This document shows positions 24,092 to 32,578 of a stretch of 34,708 nucleotides of DNA, one piece after another. The notes beneath the pieces were generated by a model. That model made no database searches. It had not been told where the DNA came from and saw only the letters and a program-made list of their open reading frames with translations. Location of the stretch: assembly GCA_040219275.1 (NCBI GenBank), contig JAVJSU010000091.1, positions 1-34,708 of the forward strand. The letters are read 5' to 3'. Numbering within the stretch: the stretch's first letter is position 1; each line of letters starts with the position of its first letter. The DNA is from JAVJSU01 sp040219275 (GTDB lineage Bacteria > Chloroflexota > Anaerolineae > Aggregatilineales > Phototrophicaceae). The position numbers and the translations under genes were made by a program.

Positions 24092-24991
24092 TTAGGTATC
24101 CTGAGAAAGTGCTTCCGCCAGTGCAAGCGGGGTGTTTGAAATAAAGTGGTTAAATCCGGCTGATTTTAGTCGCCGCGCATTGCCCATCGAATAATCATTA
24201 TCAACATCCACCGTCCAGACTGCAATATCAATCCCGTAATGGCGGGCGGAATCCATCCAGTTGAAGCCATCATCGAGGCTGTGAATGAGGGTGCGATGGC
24301 TGATGAACAGGGCGCGGACATCCGGCACTTGATGGATCAGCATTTCAGCACGATCTTGTAGATAATCCCTCACCGACCAAATTTTCATCGCGGAAAGCAT
24401 GTAATCGTCATGATAGCCATACGCGCCTTGACGATAGGGTGGGGCATGGTCGGGGTATTTCCATGATGGGTCGCGCAGATCGAAATGTAACATAATATCA
24501 AACCCGACGTTGAGTTCCGGCGAAAGGCGTTTTAACTTGCGAAGTTGCCAATCCGACGGACTGCTGACCAATACGCGTTCCTTTATAGGAGCGATCAAAT
24601 CGAGCAAACGCTGGAGTGGTTCATCGGTGGGGAAGGGGTAGAAATTTTTGAAGTCCAATTGCAAGCGGGTGTTGTTGCCGAAATCTTGAAAGAGACGTAC
24701 AAGCTCGCTCAGGCGCGGGACACGATAGGGCGTGATTTGCTCATCTTTCTTTATGAAGAGGTCGCCCAACGCGTCAGAGGATGTTGTGCTGGCTTTACCC
24801 GTGCCGGAACTGGTATGCGCGAGGTCATCGTCATGCAGAATCAGGTAATCACCATTTTGGAGCGCCTGAAGATCAAGTTCAATCCACGCCGCGCCCGCTT
24901 CCAAACTTGCGCGGACGGCTTCAAATGAATTGGCGGGGTAGGGGCTGTTGTCGGTATTTGCTTTGTGATGAGTGACGATTAATTCAGACAT
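24092..24991 (-). CDS. Glycerophosphodiester phosphodiesterase family protein
   Basis: 299 residues. ATG at 24991 is chosen because AAAGGA lies 5 bases upstream. It is a TIM-barrel of the GDPD family, which cleaves glycerophosphodiesters to glycerol-3-phosphate and an alcohol. The metal-site acids are visible as IELD (E38, D40) and HDDD (H53, D54), and NSFEAVRASLEAGA (21-34) is the family's PENT-like helix. The usual HRG at the start of the barrel reads HHK (8-10), and the following loop is longer and polar. The first catalytic His is kept, but the Arg that normally holds phosphate is missing, so substrate preference may differ. There is no signal peptide, so it is cytoplasmic. It lies between the recombinase and GNAT genes in one tight run. 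Confidence 0.75.
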   Translation of the reverse strand: MSELIVTHHKANTDNSPYPANSFEAVRASLEAGAAWIELDLQALQNGDYLILHDDDLAHTSSGTGKASTTSSDALGDLFIKKDEQITPYRVPRLSELVRLFQDFGNNTRLQLDFKNFYPFPTDEPLQRLLDLIAPIKERVLVSSPSDWQLRKLKRLSPELNVGFDIMLHFDLRDPSWKYPDHAPPYRQGAYGYHDDYMLSAMKIWSVRDYLQDRAEMLIHQVPDVRALFISHRTLIHSLDDGFNWMDSARHYGIDIAVWTVDVDNDYSMGNARRLKSAGFNHFISNTPLALAEALSQDT

Positions 24992-25011
24992 TTGCTTCCT
25001 TTGGGAATTCA

Positions 25012-26088
25012 TCAAGACTCAGATGCCCCACGCAATTGGGTGAGTTTATGGGGCGGGTTGAACATGCGCGGTGGGCGGCGTTGTTGCACATCGAGTTCAC
25101 CGATATAGGTTTGGGTGGTCTGTAAGCTGGAATGACCGAGATTTTGGCGGATGCGTTCTAAATCCATGCCGTTTTCATAGGCATTGCGGGCATAGGTGCG
25201 GCGGAGGTCATGCGGCTTAACGTCGCGCAGGTCGCCGTCAATCATGATGGGATAGCGATTCATGATGTTGTTGACCGCACGCGTGCTGATGCGGGTAGGG
25301 CGGACGTGCTTATTGCCTTTGTAGAACCCACGAAAAACCGATCCACGATAAATTTTTGCGGACGAAAGCCATTCCTCCACATAGAGCACGCACCAATCCA
25401 ACGCACCATAAGGAACGAGCCGTGCTTTGTTGCCTTTGCCTTCGCGGATATGAATCGAGACTTCGCCGTTGAGCTTCTGTTTAATGTCCGGCACATCGAG
25501 CGCGACAAGCTCGGCTTCGCGGATGCCTGTGCAGACCATTAACGCCATCATCGCGGTATCACGCAATCCGTGCAGGGTGTTGATGCCGGGGGCGCGCAAT
25601 AGGGCGCGGACTTCATCGGGTTTAAGTCGTAGATACTCACTATCGGCGACATCCTGCACGGTAACAACTTCAACAGTGGCGGTGCTGGGATGGGTGGCGT
25701 TTTGCAGGCGCACGAGAATTTCATCAACGAAGGCTTTTTTATCGCCGATGCCAAGCTGGGGTGGGGCGACGTTATATAATTTTTGGCGCACATAATTATC
25801 ACGGAGTAATTCTTGATAGCGCCCGCGGATGGTGGCGAGATGTGCCTGCACCGTACTCGGCGAGAGTCGTGCTTCGATCTCACTACCTGTCAGCAGGTCG
25901 ATGCGGACGCGTTCGTTGAGCAAAAAATCACGATAAACGGCAAGATCAGGGGTGAGCCAATTGCGTCCGGTGAATGCCATCCAATCGAGAAAATAACTGA
26001 TTCTGGATTTCGTGTCTTTGTCAGGATGACGTGGCATAATCATATTGTGGTCGTCTTGCCATGTGGTGACGATGTGATACTCATTCAT
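25012..26088 (-). CDS. Tyrosine site-specific recombinase
   Basis: 358 residues. The N-terminal SAM-like core-binding domain (about 25-110) is followed by the catalytic domain (about 150-340). All residues of the family are present: R190 (TGIRE), K218 or K221 (EGKGNK), H293 and R296 (HDLRR), H319 (LGHSS) and nucleophile Y328 (TYIG). It breaks and rejoins DNA through a 3'-phosphotyrosine link. Candidate jobs are resolving dimers of a replicon, or integrating and excising one. The presence of rep and par genes in the same window makes multimer resolution attractive, but no partner site is proven. A long insertion (about 105-150) separates the two domains. The start ATG at 26088 has no clear ribosome site; the ATGs at codons 16 and 18 are alternatives. 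Confidence 0.85.
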   Translation of the reverse strand: MNEYHIVTTWQDDHNMIMPRHPDKDTKSRISYFLDWMAFTGRNWLTPDLAVYRDFLLNERVRIDLLTGSEIEARLSPSTVQAHLATIRGRYQELLRDNYVRQKLYNVAPPQLGIGDKKAFVDEILVRLQNATHPSTATVEVVTVQDVADSEYLRLKPDEVRALLRAPGINTLHGLRDTAMMALMVCTGIREAELVALDVPDIKQKLNGEVSIHIREGKGNKARLVPYGALDWCVLYVEEWLSSAKIYRGSVFRGFYKGNKHVRPTRISTRAVNNIMNRYPIMIDGDLRDVKPHDLRRTYARNAYENGMDLERIRQNLGHSSLQTTQTYIGELDVQQRRPPRMFNPPHKLTQLRGASES

Positions 26089-26157
26089 AAGCGCTCAGGA
26101 AACCTCATTTTGGGGTAGGGGGATACAGATTGAGATGGTAAGAAATTGCTAATATTG

Positions 26158-26185
26158 ACTTCTTATATCGTGATTTCTAAGAAGT
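26158..26185. repeat. 28-bp inverted repeat upstream of the recombinase
   Basis: ACTTCTTA (26158-26165) and TAAGAAGT (26178-26185) flank 12 bases. It lies 70 bases before the recombinase start, in a 180-base gap. The total of 28 bases equals the 11-6-11 layout of Xer-type core sites, but only the outer 8 bases of each arm match. It could instead be an operator or a weak hairpin. Confidence 0.35.
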
Positions 26186-26268
26186 AATTTTACCGCAAAA
26201 TTCTTTCTGCACAAGTGATTTTGCAAAGTCTTAACATGAGAAAATGAAGTGAGCGTTTGTAATATGTT

Positions 26269-28566
26269 TTAAGATCGCGGTGTGGTGTGCCACTTGCGCT
26301 CACCCATGATCTCTTTTATCTGGGCGACCCTGCCGATGAGGTTCTTGTATTCTGTATAGAAAAATCCAGCCACCAGATAGAATACAATCCAGCGCGTGTG
26401 TTTGATAATGCTCGGATGCCCGACGCGCAAGATATAGAAAATTTGCCCCGGTCCCGTTCCCATTGTGACGAGCGAGGTCACGACAAAAATCGGGATGAGC
26501 CAATTGACCGCCCGTAAATCGTCAGTCCCTGCCGACCATAACCAGAAGGCGACGATGGGGATAATCTGCATGGAGATCCACGGATAAATTTCTCGCCACA
26601 ACAGAAGTTGAAATAAGCCGAATTTCTGGCGGGTATTTAGTTTGCCGGAAATAATCGCCGGAAGCGTGTGACGTAGCGAGACTTGATACCAGCCCTGCGC
26701 CCAGCGCATCCGTTGTGTCCAGAGGGCGCTAAAGATGGTTGGCGCAAGCTCACGGGAAATAATTTGCGGATCGGACTTGATCTTATAGCCTTCACGGATG
26801 GTGCGAATGCTGGAGTCGATGTCTTCGGTCAGCATGAAGCCCTGCATCCGAATTTCGCGCAATAATTCCGTGCGCCAATAGCCGTTACTGCCGCCGAAAA
26901 TGCCAAAGTCATGCAGCCGCGCCCTGCCCGGATGTGAAACGGCGTAGATTGCTTCAAATTCTACCGCGACCAATCGTGAGACTGTTGAGATGTCGCCATT
27001 ACGAATTAAACAATGTCCCTGAACGATGTCATAACCGTTAGAAATCCATGCCCATGCCCGTGAAAAGGAGTTCGGCGCAGGCTGATGATCTGCATCGAAA
27101 ATGGCGACAAATTCACCCGTGACCTGAGACAACGCCGCATTCACATTCTGCGCTTTTGAGGTGCTATGCTGAACGTTGAGAATCGTCAAATTGGGGTGAA
27201 TGCGTGCCAATTCTGCCAATTGATCTTCGATAGGTAGAGGCTTTGGTGTGTTATACGCCAGAATAATTTGTAGCGGTGCGGGATAATCAACCGCGAGACA
27301 GGCATTGAGCGTGGACATGATTGTTGAGGCTTCATTCGGCAGATATGCGGGGACGATCATGCTTGCTGGTGGATAGGCTACGGTAATTTCCGGCAATGGG
27401 TCGAGTTTCAGCGCAAGATAGCCTTCATACCAGATGAGTGCGGCAGTAAAGAGTAAGCAAATGACAACGATGATATACACTGTTCCAGCAAGATCAATCC
27501 CGATGGCATCGAAGAACATATAAATGAAAAACGGTACGCCCCACCCCAGCACAAACGTCATGGCGATTTGAAACATGGTTTGACCGTAGCGTTTCAAGAA
27601 TGCCATGCCAGGTAATTTACGCGCCTGTTTGGTGACTTCTAATGTTTGGACATGTTCCGCCTGTGGCGTGTATGGGCGTGGTATAAGATCAAGCTGGCTG
27701 GCGGATTGCAAGAATGCCGCTTCTGCTTCTTGATAATGCGCCTCTGCGGACATGCCATTTTTTAGCGTTGTAAAGCCGATGATCGGGGTCAGATGGATGT
27801 TCTCGTTACCGGCTACGAAATAGTTTCTTGAAATACGCTTGGCGAGTTTTTCTAGACGCTCCGTGACTTGCTCTTTCGTCATTTCCGGCATAAGGAGCAA
27901 CACCTGCTGTTTATCGTTATCCACGCCGATCACTTCATCTGCTGATTCATCAAACTCTACCAGCGTGGCAGTAGAACGGACGATTTTCTTAAAGAACCCG
28001 CCCAGTTTGCCTCGCATATCTGCATATTCATAAAAACCGACGACTGCCAAATAACCCTGTGATTTACCCGATTTGGTTGTTAGAAGTGTTTTTTCGGTTG
28101 ATGCCAGAAAATCAGCGTAGCTAAGGGAGTCCCGATAATGTTGTAGGGCTTCATAAAGCGGTACGTTGGAGGGACGGGTTTTTGCTTGAATACGTCCGAT
28201 GAGGTCGGACATGTCCACTGGTTTCGTGAGGTAATCATCTACGCCTAAATCCAGCCCTTTAACGATGCCCTCATCCTTATCCCGCGCTGTGAGCAAGATG
28301 AAGGGAATAAGTTTCGTTTCGGGATTCGATCTTACGGCTTGAAGCAAATCAAACCCATTCATCTCCGGCATCATCAAGTCAGAAATGATAAGATCAATCT
28401 CGTTGTCTTCAAGTACCTTGAGTGCTACGGATGCGCTGTCAGCAGTCAATACATAATAATTCGCCTGCATGAGAGCGATGGTGAGCAGTTGAAGGATGTT
28501 TGTATCATCATCAACAATTAACACCCGTACAGTAGAATCTTGCTCGATAGATAACACACTAGCCAT
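26269..28566 (-). CDS. Receiver / degenerate GGDEF / GT2 synthase fusion
   Basis: 765 residues from ATG 28566 (GAGG 11 bases upstream; a further in-frame ATG lies 13 codons upstream without a ribosome site). Residues about 13-130 are a response-regulator receiver with acids D19-D21, phospho-acceptor D63 (ISDLMMPEMNG), T93 (LLTARD) and K115 (TKP). Residues about 160-295 follow the GGDEF fold but have no GGDEF signature (the turn reads IGVDNDKQQ), so no cyclic-di-GMP synthesis is expected. Two membrane helices (about 325-375) lead into a GT2 core with IVPAYLPNE, FDADHQP, LTEDIDSS and QRMRWAQGW, then further membrane helices. This is a membrane polysaccharide synthase whose cytoplasmic front end looks able to take phosphate from a histidine kinase. 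No kinase is next to it. The polymer is unknown. Confidence 0.85.
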   Translation of the reverse strand: MASVLSIEQDSTVRVLIVDDDTNILQLLTIALMQANYYVLTADSASVALKVLEDNEIDLIISDLMMPEMNGFDLLQAVRSNPETKLIPFILLTARDKDEGIVKGLDLGVDDYLTKPVDMSDLIGRIQAKTRPSNVPLYEALQHYRDSLSYADFLASTEKTLLTTKSGKSQGYLAVVGFYEYADMRGKLGGFFKKIVRSTATLVEFDESADEVIGVDNDKQQVLLLMPEMTKEQVTERLEKLAKRISRNYFVAGNENIHLTPIIGFTTLKNGMSAEAHYQEAEAAFLQSASQLDLIPRPYTPQAEHVQTLEVTKQARKLPGMAFLKRYGQTMFQIAMTFVLGWGVPFFIYMFFDAIGIDLAGTVYIIVVICLLFTAALIWYEGYLALKLDPLPEITVAYPPASMIVPAYLPNEASTIMSTLNACLAVDYPAPLQIILAYNTPKPLPIEDQLAELARIHPNLTILNVQHSTSKAQNVNAALSQVTGEFVAIFDADHQPAPNSFSRAWAWISNGYDIVQGHCLIRNGDISTVSRLVAVEFEAIYAVSHPGRARLHDFGIFGGSNGYWRTELLREIRMQGFMLTEDIDSSIRTIREGYKIKSDPQIISRELAPTIFSALWTQRMRWAQGWYQVSLRHTLPAIISGKLNTRQKFGLFQLLLWREIYPWISMQIIPIVAFWLWSAGTDDLRAVNWLIPIFVVTSLVTMGTGPGQIFYILRVGHPSIIKHTRWIVFYLVAGFFYTEYKNLIGRVAQIKEIMGERKWHTTPRS

Positions 28567-28663
28567 GATAGATTTGCCTCTTAATGATGTTACATAGCGT
28601 AGCATACTGTAAAAAGCATTCTATGTGCACAAATAAGTGTTAAGAATAATTACATGAGCCCGC

Positions 28664-30220
28664 TTATTGATTTACGAATTGTTCCCGTAATGTACGTTTG
28701 AGGATTTTTCCGGCGGCGTTGCGCGGTAGCTCATCTACATAGGCGACGTGTTTGGGGACTTTGAATTTGGCGAGATTTTCCTGGCAATGGGTGAAAATTT
28801 CTTCATCGGTTATGGTCGCGCCTGATTTTTTAACGACAATCGCCATCCCGCTTTCGCCCCATTTAGCATCCGGTACGCCGATCACCCCGACATCAGCGAC
28901 ATCCTCTAGCTGAAAGATAACCTGCTCCACCTCCGCTGGATAGACATTTTCGCCGCCGCTGATGTACATATCTTTGTAACGGTCAACGATGTAAATACAG
29001 CCTTCTTCGTCAACCGTACCTGCATCGCCGGAATGTAACCAGCGATTACCGTGTTCATCCACTGTGAAGTTTTTGGCGTTCGCGTCCGGTCTGCGCCAAT
29101 ATTCCGGTGTGATATTCGGTCCGCTGATAACGACCTCCCCCACTTCATCGGGAGCGACATCGTTGAAGTCATCATTGATGACGCGCACACGGGTATGTAA
29201 AAGTGGTTTGCCAACCGACGTAGGTTTTTCCAGAGCGCGACGCTTATCAATCAAGAAGACTGTCGGGCTGGTTTCTGTCATGCCGAAGCCAAGCTGAATG
29301 ATGATGCCGCGTTCCGCATATTTTTTGAGCAAGGCGGCGGGCATCGGCGCGCCCCCACATCCCCACGAATGCAACCCGCTGAGGTCGGCAGTATCAAAGT
29401 CCTCATGTTGGCTGAGGAAGAGATAGACGGCAGGCACGCCGAGAAAATGGGTTACGCCGATTTTCGGATCGGACAATGTTTTTAAGGCGAGCGAGGGTTC
29501 AAATTCACGGGCGATGATGTTCAACCCGCCCCAGTGAATCACAGGATTCGCGTATAAATTTAAGCCGCCGGTATGAAACAGGGGCAACACAGCATATTGC
29601 ACACTCTCACGGCTGAGTCCGGTGGGCGTGCTGATGTTGACCGCGTTCCAGAAGGTCATGCCGTGCGTAATCATCACGCCTTTGGGATGTCCGGTTGTGC
29701 CTGCGGTGTACATGATGGTAATGGGTGTCTCGTGCGTGGTCTGCGGATTCATCACCACAGGCGCATGGTTGGCGGCGAGTGCATCATCATAGGATGCGAA
29801 ATCGTCTACAGGAGGATTGCCGAGATCAATGCGTAAGGCGTGGTTGATCGTCGATTTGTCCAGCAACGGCGCGATACGATCAGAAAATTCTGAGTCATAG
29901 AGCAGACCTGTTGCCTCGGCATCGTTGAGGATGAATAACAATTCCGGCTCGGCTAAACGCCAATTGAGCGGGAGCATAATCGCGCCCAGTTTGATGCAGG
30001 CGAATTCAAACTCAAAGTATTCGGTGCAATTTTTAGCGAGAATGGCGATGCGGTCTCCCGCCTGTACATTCCATACGTCGCGCAGATAGCCTGCTAAACG
30101 GGTGCTCCGGTCATTAAATTCGCCATAAGTAAAAGTTCGCCCCGTTCCTTGATCGATCATCGCGGGGCGCTCCGGAGTGCGGTCTGCGTGGAAAGCGATC
30201 CAATCTGATGCTAAGGTCAT
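28664..30220 (-). CDS. Acyl-CoA synthetase (AMP-forming)
   Basis: 518 residues, ATG at 30220 with AGGAG 8 bases upstream. It belongs to the ANL superfamily: it activates a carboxylic acid as acyl-AMP and transfers it to CoA. Visible motifs: the P-loop YTAGTTGHPKG (171-181), GFGMTETSPT (about 315-324), the hinge segment HSGD...DRYKDMYISGGENVYP, and the catalytic lysine near the end in PRNAAGKILKR. The length and the style of the core fit the medium/long-chain fatty acyl-CoA ligases. The acyl chain is not predictable. It lies downstream of the KASIII-containing gene run on the same strand, separated from it by 113 bases, so shared use in fatty-acid or acyl-chain metabolism is plausible. Confidence 0.9.
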   Translation of the reverse strand: MTLASDWIAFHADRTPERPAMIDQGTGRTFTYGEFNDRSTRLAGYLRDVWNVQAGDRIAILAKNCTEYFEFEFACIKLGAIMLPLNWRLAEPELLFILNDAEATGLLYDSEFSDRIAPLLDKSTINHALRIDLGNPPVDDFASYDDALAANHAPVVMNPQTTHETPITIMYTAGTTGHPKGVMITHGMTFWNAVNISTPTGLSRESVQYAVLPLFHTGGLNLYANPVIHWGGLNIIAREFEPSLALKTLSDPKIGVTHFLGVPAVYLFLSQHEDFDTADLSGLHSWGCGGAPMPAALLKKYAERGIIIQLGFGMTETSPTVFLIDKRRALEKPTSVGKPLLHTRVRVINDDFNDVAPDEVGEVVISGPNITPEYWRRPDANAKNFTVDEHGNRWLHSGDAGTVDEEGCIYIVDRYKDMYISGGENVYPAEVEQVIFQLEDVADVGVIGVPDAKWGESGMAIVVKKSGATITDEEIFTHCQENLAKFKVPKHVAYVDELPRNAAGKILKRTLREQFVNQ

Positions 30221-30333
30221 TTTTGAGACTCCTGAAAAGCAGTTTTTAGTTATTAGTAAAAAACGATCTAATTCTCAAACGGCATTAAAAAATCATGTTG
30301 ATAGACAAAATATTTGCCGGAGCATCGAAGAAA

Positions 30334-31305
30334 TTACTTGCTATCCACCATGTATTGTTCCAGCATACGGCGCAGGCGGCGCATTTCTTTATACATTTTG
30401 TCCAGCGACTTTTTTAGTGACGTAGACATCGCCATATTAATTTGATGGGTGTTGACGCTCCGATGCGGGTCGATGAGTTGGCGCTCGTTGAATTGTTTGC
30501 CGATCAGATCATGATATTCAATTTCAAGATAAACGGGCGTTTCGCCGAATATTTCATCTTTGAGGCGAAAGGTCGTCATATCCATACGAAAGGGATTGCG
30601 CTGGTCAATCACTGGAATTTTTAACGGGAGTTTATCCCCAAGATACGAGGCGAGTGTGTTCGGGATAGGATCAAGGTTGATGGAGACATTCAGCGCCGGT
30701 GTCTCATTGAGTGGCAGAACGACCAATTCAATTACGCCTTCTTTACTCTCATGGACTTTGAGCAACCCGCGCAACATGGGCTGGTTGAGTCCCCGCCGTG
30801 AGCGCATGGATTCCACCAGATAATGCCCTGCCGCGACGGTATGCGCCCCTGCCCTGACGTAATAGCGGTTGTCCGGTGCCATGTGCGGGAGAGTATAACT
30901 TTCGCCGAAGCCAATAACCAGCACCACGTTATCCGGCTCAATGAGCGAGTCCGGTTTTTCGCGCTCGATGACCTTCACCGAATATTCGCCACCGGGTTCA
31001 ACTTCCGCCAGAACCTGATCGACCCAATCACGTATTTTCTGCTTGCCGATCACACGCGGTACGCCACCATCAATCTTACCCGTGTTATCCGCCACGCCGA
31101 CGATGAAGATGCCACCGCCCGTATTCCAGAAAGCAGACGCGGCACGATAAATTTTCTCGCGGAGGCTGTTTTTATAGCGTTCGTAGCTTTTCGGGATGAG
31201 ATCACGGATGAGGCTGGATTTGTACTCGTAAACATCGTTTTCCGATTCGGGTATCGAGTCGAGATTTTCTTCTGTCCATGCTTCGACAAATTGATACCTG
31301 TGCAT
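30334..31305 (-). CDS. AlbA_2 (Schlafen-type) ATP-binding domain protein
   Basis: 323 residues, ATG at 31305 with GAGG 8 bases upstream. Residues about 22-155 form an AlbA_2 domain: DVYEYKSS (24-31), RAASAFWNTGGGIFIVGV (54-71), DGGVP and YYVRAGAHT. The family is related to the Schlafen core and is found in regulators and in some defence proteins. The middle part (about 180-280) is a beta-rich domain of no known family. The last 40 residues (SLKKSLDKMYKEMRRLRRM) form a strongly basic coiled-coil, likely for oligomerisation. No membrane segment. It is last in a five-gene run, 10 bases after the methyltransferase gene. Regulation or nucleic-acid binding is possible; a defence role has no support from its neighbours. 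Confidence 0.7.
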   Translation of the reverse strand: MHRYQFVEAWTEENLDSIPESENDVYEYKSSLIRDLIPKSYERYKNSLREKIYRAASAFWNTGGGIFIVGVADNTGKIDGGVPRVIGKQKIRDWVDQVLAEVEPGGEYSVKVIEREKPDSLIEPDNVVLVIGFGESYTLPHMAPDNRYYVRAGAHTVAAGHYLVESMRSRRGLNQPMLRGLLKVHESKEGVIELVVLPLNETPALNVSINLDPIPNTLASYLGDKLPLKIPVIDQRNPFRMDMTTFRLKDEIFGETPVYLEIEYHDLIGKQFNERQLIDPHRSVNTHQINMAMSTSLKKSLDKMYKEMRRLRRMLEQYMVDSK

Positions 31306-31315
31306 TAAACCGCCC

Positions 31316-31774
31316 TCAAAACTTTAACGGCAGAAATCGTCCGGTGTGTTGCATATACGCGCAATAATCCGCGTATTGCTGTTGGAGCAAGCGTTCCTCA
31401 AATAGTGATTTATACGTGAAAAACGGGATAAACGCCAATGCGATCAGCAGGACGACAGGATGACCGTGCGCCAGCCCTGCACCCAGCGCAATGCAGATCA
31501 CGCCAGTATAAATCGGATGACGGATACGGCTATAGATACCCGTTTGCACCAGCGGAACGCTCGTTTTTGGCTCCGGCGACACATTCGGCGAGTCCCCTGC
31601 CCCGTGCCGATAATCGCGCATGGCGAGCAGACCAATCACCAGACCGAGTACGATCAACCCCATACCCACCGCGCCGATTGTTGTCGACGATTGGGACTCA
31701 AAGACTTGAATGCCAACCACCATTAAGGCAAATAGGATGAGTTGACACCAGACGAGCAAATTAGCCTGTTTCAT
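31316..31774 (-). CDS. ICMT/PEMT-like membrane methyltransferase
   Basis: 152 residues with about four membrane helices. The conserved SAM-binding half is clear: TGIYSRIRHPIYTGVI (96-111) and the FEERLLQQQYADYCAYM segment near the C-terminus, as in isoprenylcysteine carboxyl methyltransferases and phospholipid N-methyltransferases. Bacterial members methylate lipids, isoprenoids or small molecules; this substrate is unknown. The start overlaps the end of the kinase gene by 14 bases, so translation is coupled. The length is typical for short bacterial family members. Confidence 0.8.
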   Translation of the reverse strand: MKQANLLVWCQLILFALMVVGIQVFESQSSTTIGAVGMGLIVLGLVIGLLAMRDYRHGAGDSPNVSPEPKTSVPLVQTGIYSRIRHPIYTGVICIALGAGLAHGHPVVLLIALAFIPFFTYKSLFEERLLQQQYADYCAYMQHTGRFLPLKF

Positions 31775-32564
31775 GCTTCAAGCCTTGTATCACGATGTCC
31801 ACCAATGATTCAGGATTCTCTATACCTTCGCTTAAGCGTCCCGCCGCGACAGGAACAATCCATGCTTTCACTTCATCAAATGAACCACCCCGCAAGCCAA
31901 AATAATGGCGCAGATAGAGGCGGGCGAATGCACTCCTCGCAGTACCGAGCATCAGGCGCGTCCGTAAGTTACCTTGAATTTTTCCTACCGTGAGCAAGAG
32001 ATACGTTCGTGCGACATCTGCCAGCGCATCCCCCTGCGAAGCATCCACCCAATCAATGATTCTCGCCTCTTCATCAGTGACCAAAATATTCTCTGGATGA
32101 AAATCCCCATGACAAACGGAATCTCCGTCCGGTAATTTATCAAGGTAGGTCAACACGTCAGATTTTACCGCGTCTGTCAGGTGTTCCGCATGTTGAATTT
32201 TATAGCGCAATTTTTCTTTGAGTGTGGGCAGGTTGGGCGCTGTTTTTGCGTGCATGGTTGCCTGTATGTCTGCAAATTGACGCGCCAAACGCATGATTAG
32301 AAGTGGTTTTTGCTGAAAGACGGCTAGCAGGGTGTCGCCGTCGACGCGCTCATAGATGATTCCACGCCGACCCTCAATTTCGACTGTCTCGTAGATTTTC
32401 GGCGCATTCACCCCGCCCTCGATAACTGCCCGTGCCATTTGTGATTCGTAGTCGGCATCATCAAAGCCGGAACGGAACAATTTAAGAACTTTGCCATCTT
32501 CCCATGCGAAAATTTCTGCGGTGCGACCATCGGCGATGTGCTTGAGTGACTGTATCGACTCCAT
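31761..32564 (-). CDS. APH/choline-kinase-like phosphotransferase
   Basis: 267 residues with a protein-kinase-like fold of the aminoglycoside phosphotransferase family. The N-lobe has VLKLFR (26-31, with the ATP-binding lysine). The catalytic loop is CHGDFHPEN (151-159) and the metal-binding aspartate is D171 in IIDW. Members phosphorylate sugars, amino alcohols, antibiotics or other small hydroxyl compounds. The context (lipid-type genes) argues for an ordinary metabolite rather than drug resistance, but this is an inference. It starts 14 bases after the KASIII gene stop. Confidence 0.8.
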   Translation of the reverse strand: MESIQSLKHIADGRTAEIFAWEDGKVLKLFRSGFDDADYESQMARAVIEGGVNAPKIYETVEIEGRRGIIYERVDGDTLLAVFQQKPLLIMRLARQFADIQATMHAKTAPNLPTLKEKLRYKIQHAEHLTDAVKSDVLTYLDKLPDGDSVCHGDFHPENILVTDEEARIIDWVDASQGDALADVARTYLLLTVGKIQGNLRTRLMLGTARSAFARLYLRHYFGLRGGSFDEVKAWIVPVAAGRLSEGIENPESLVDIVIQGLKHETG

Positions 32565-32578
32565 TAGCTTACTCTACC

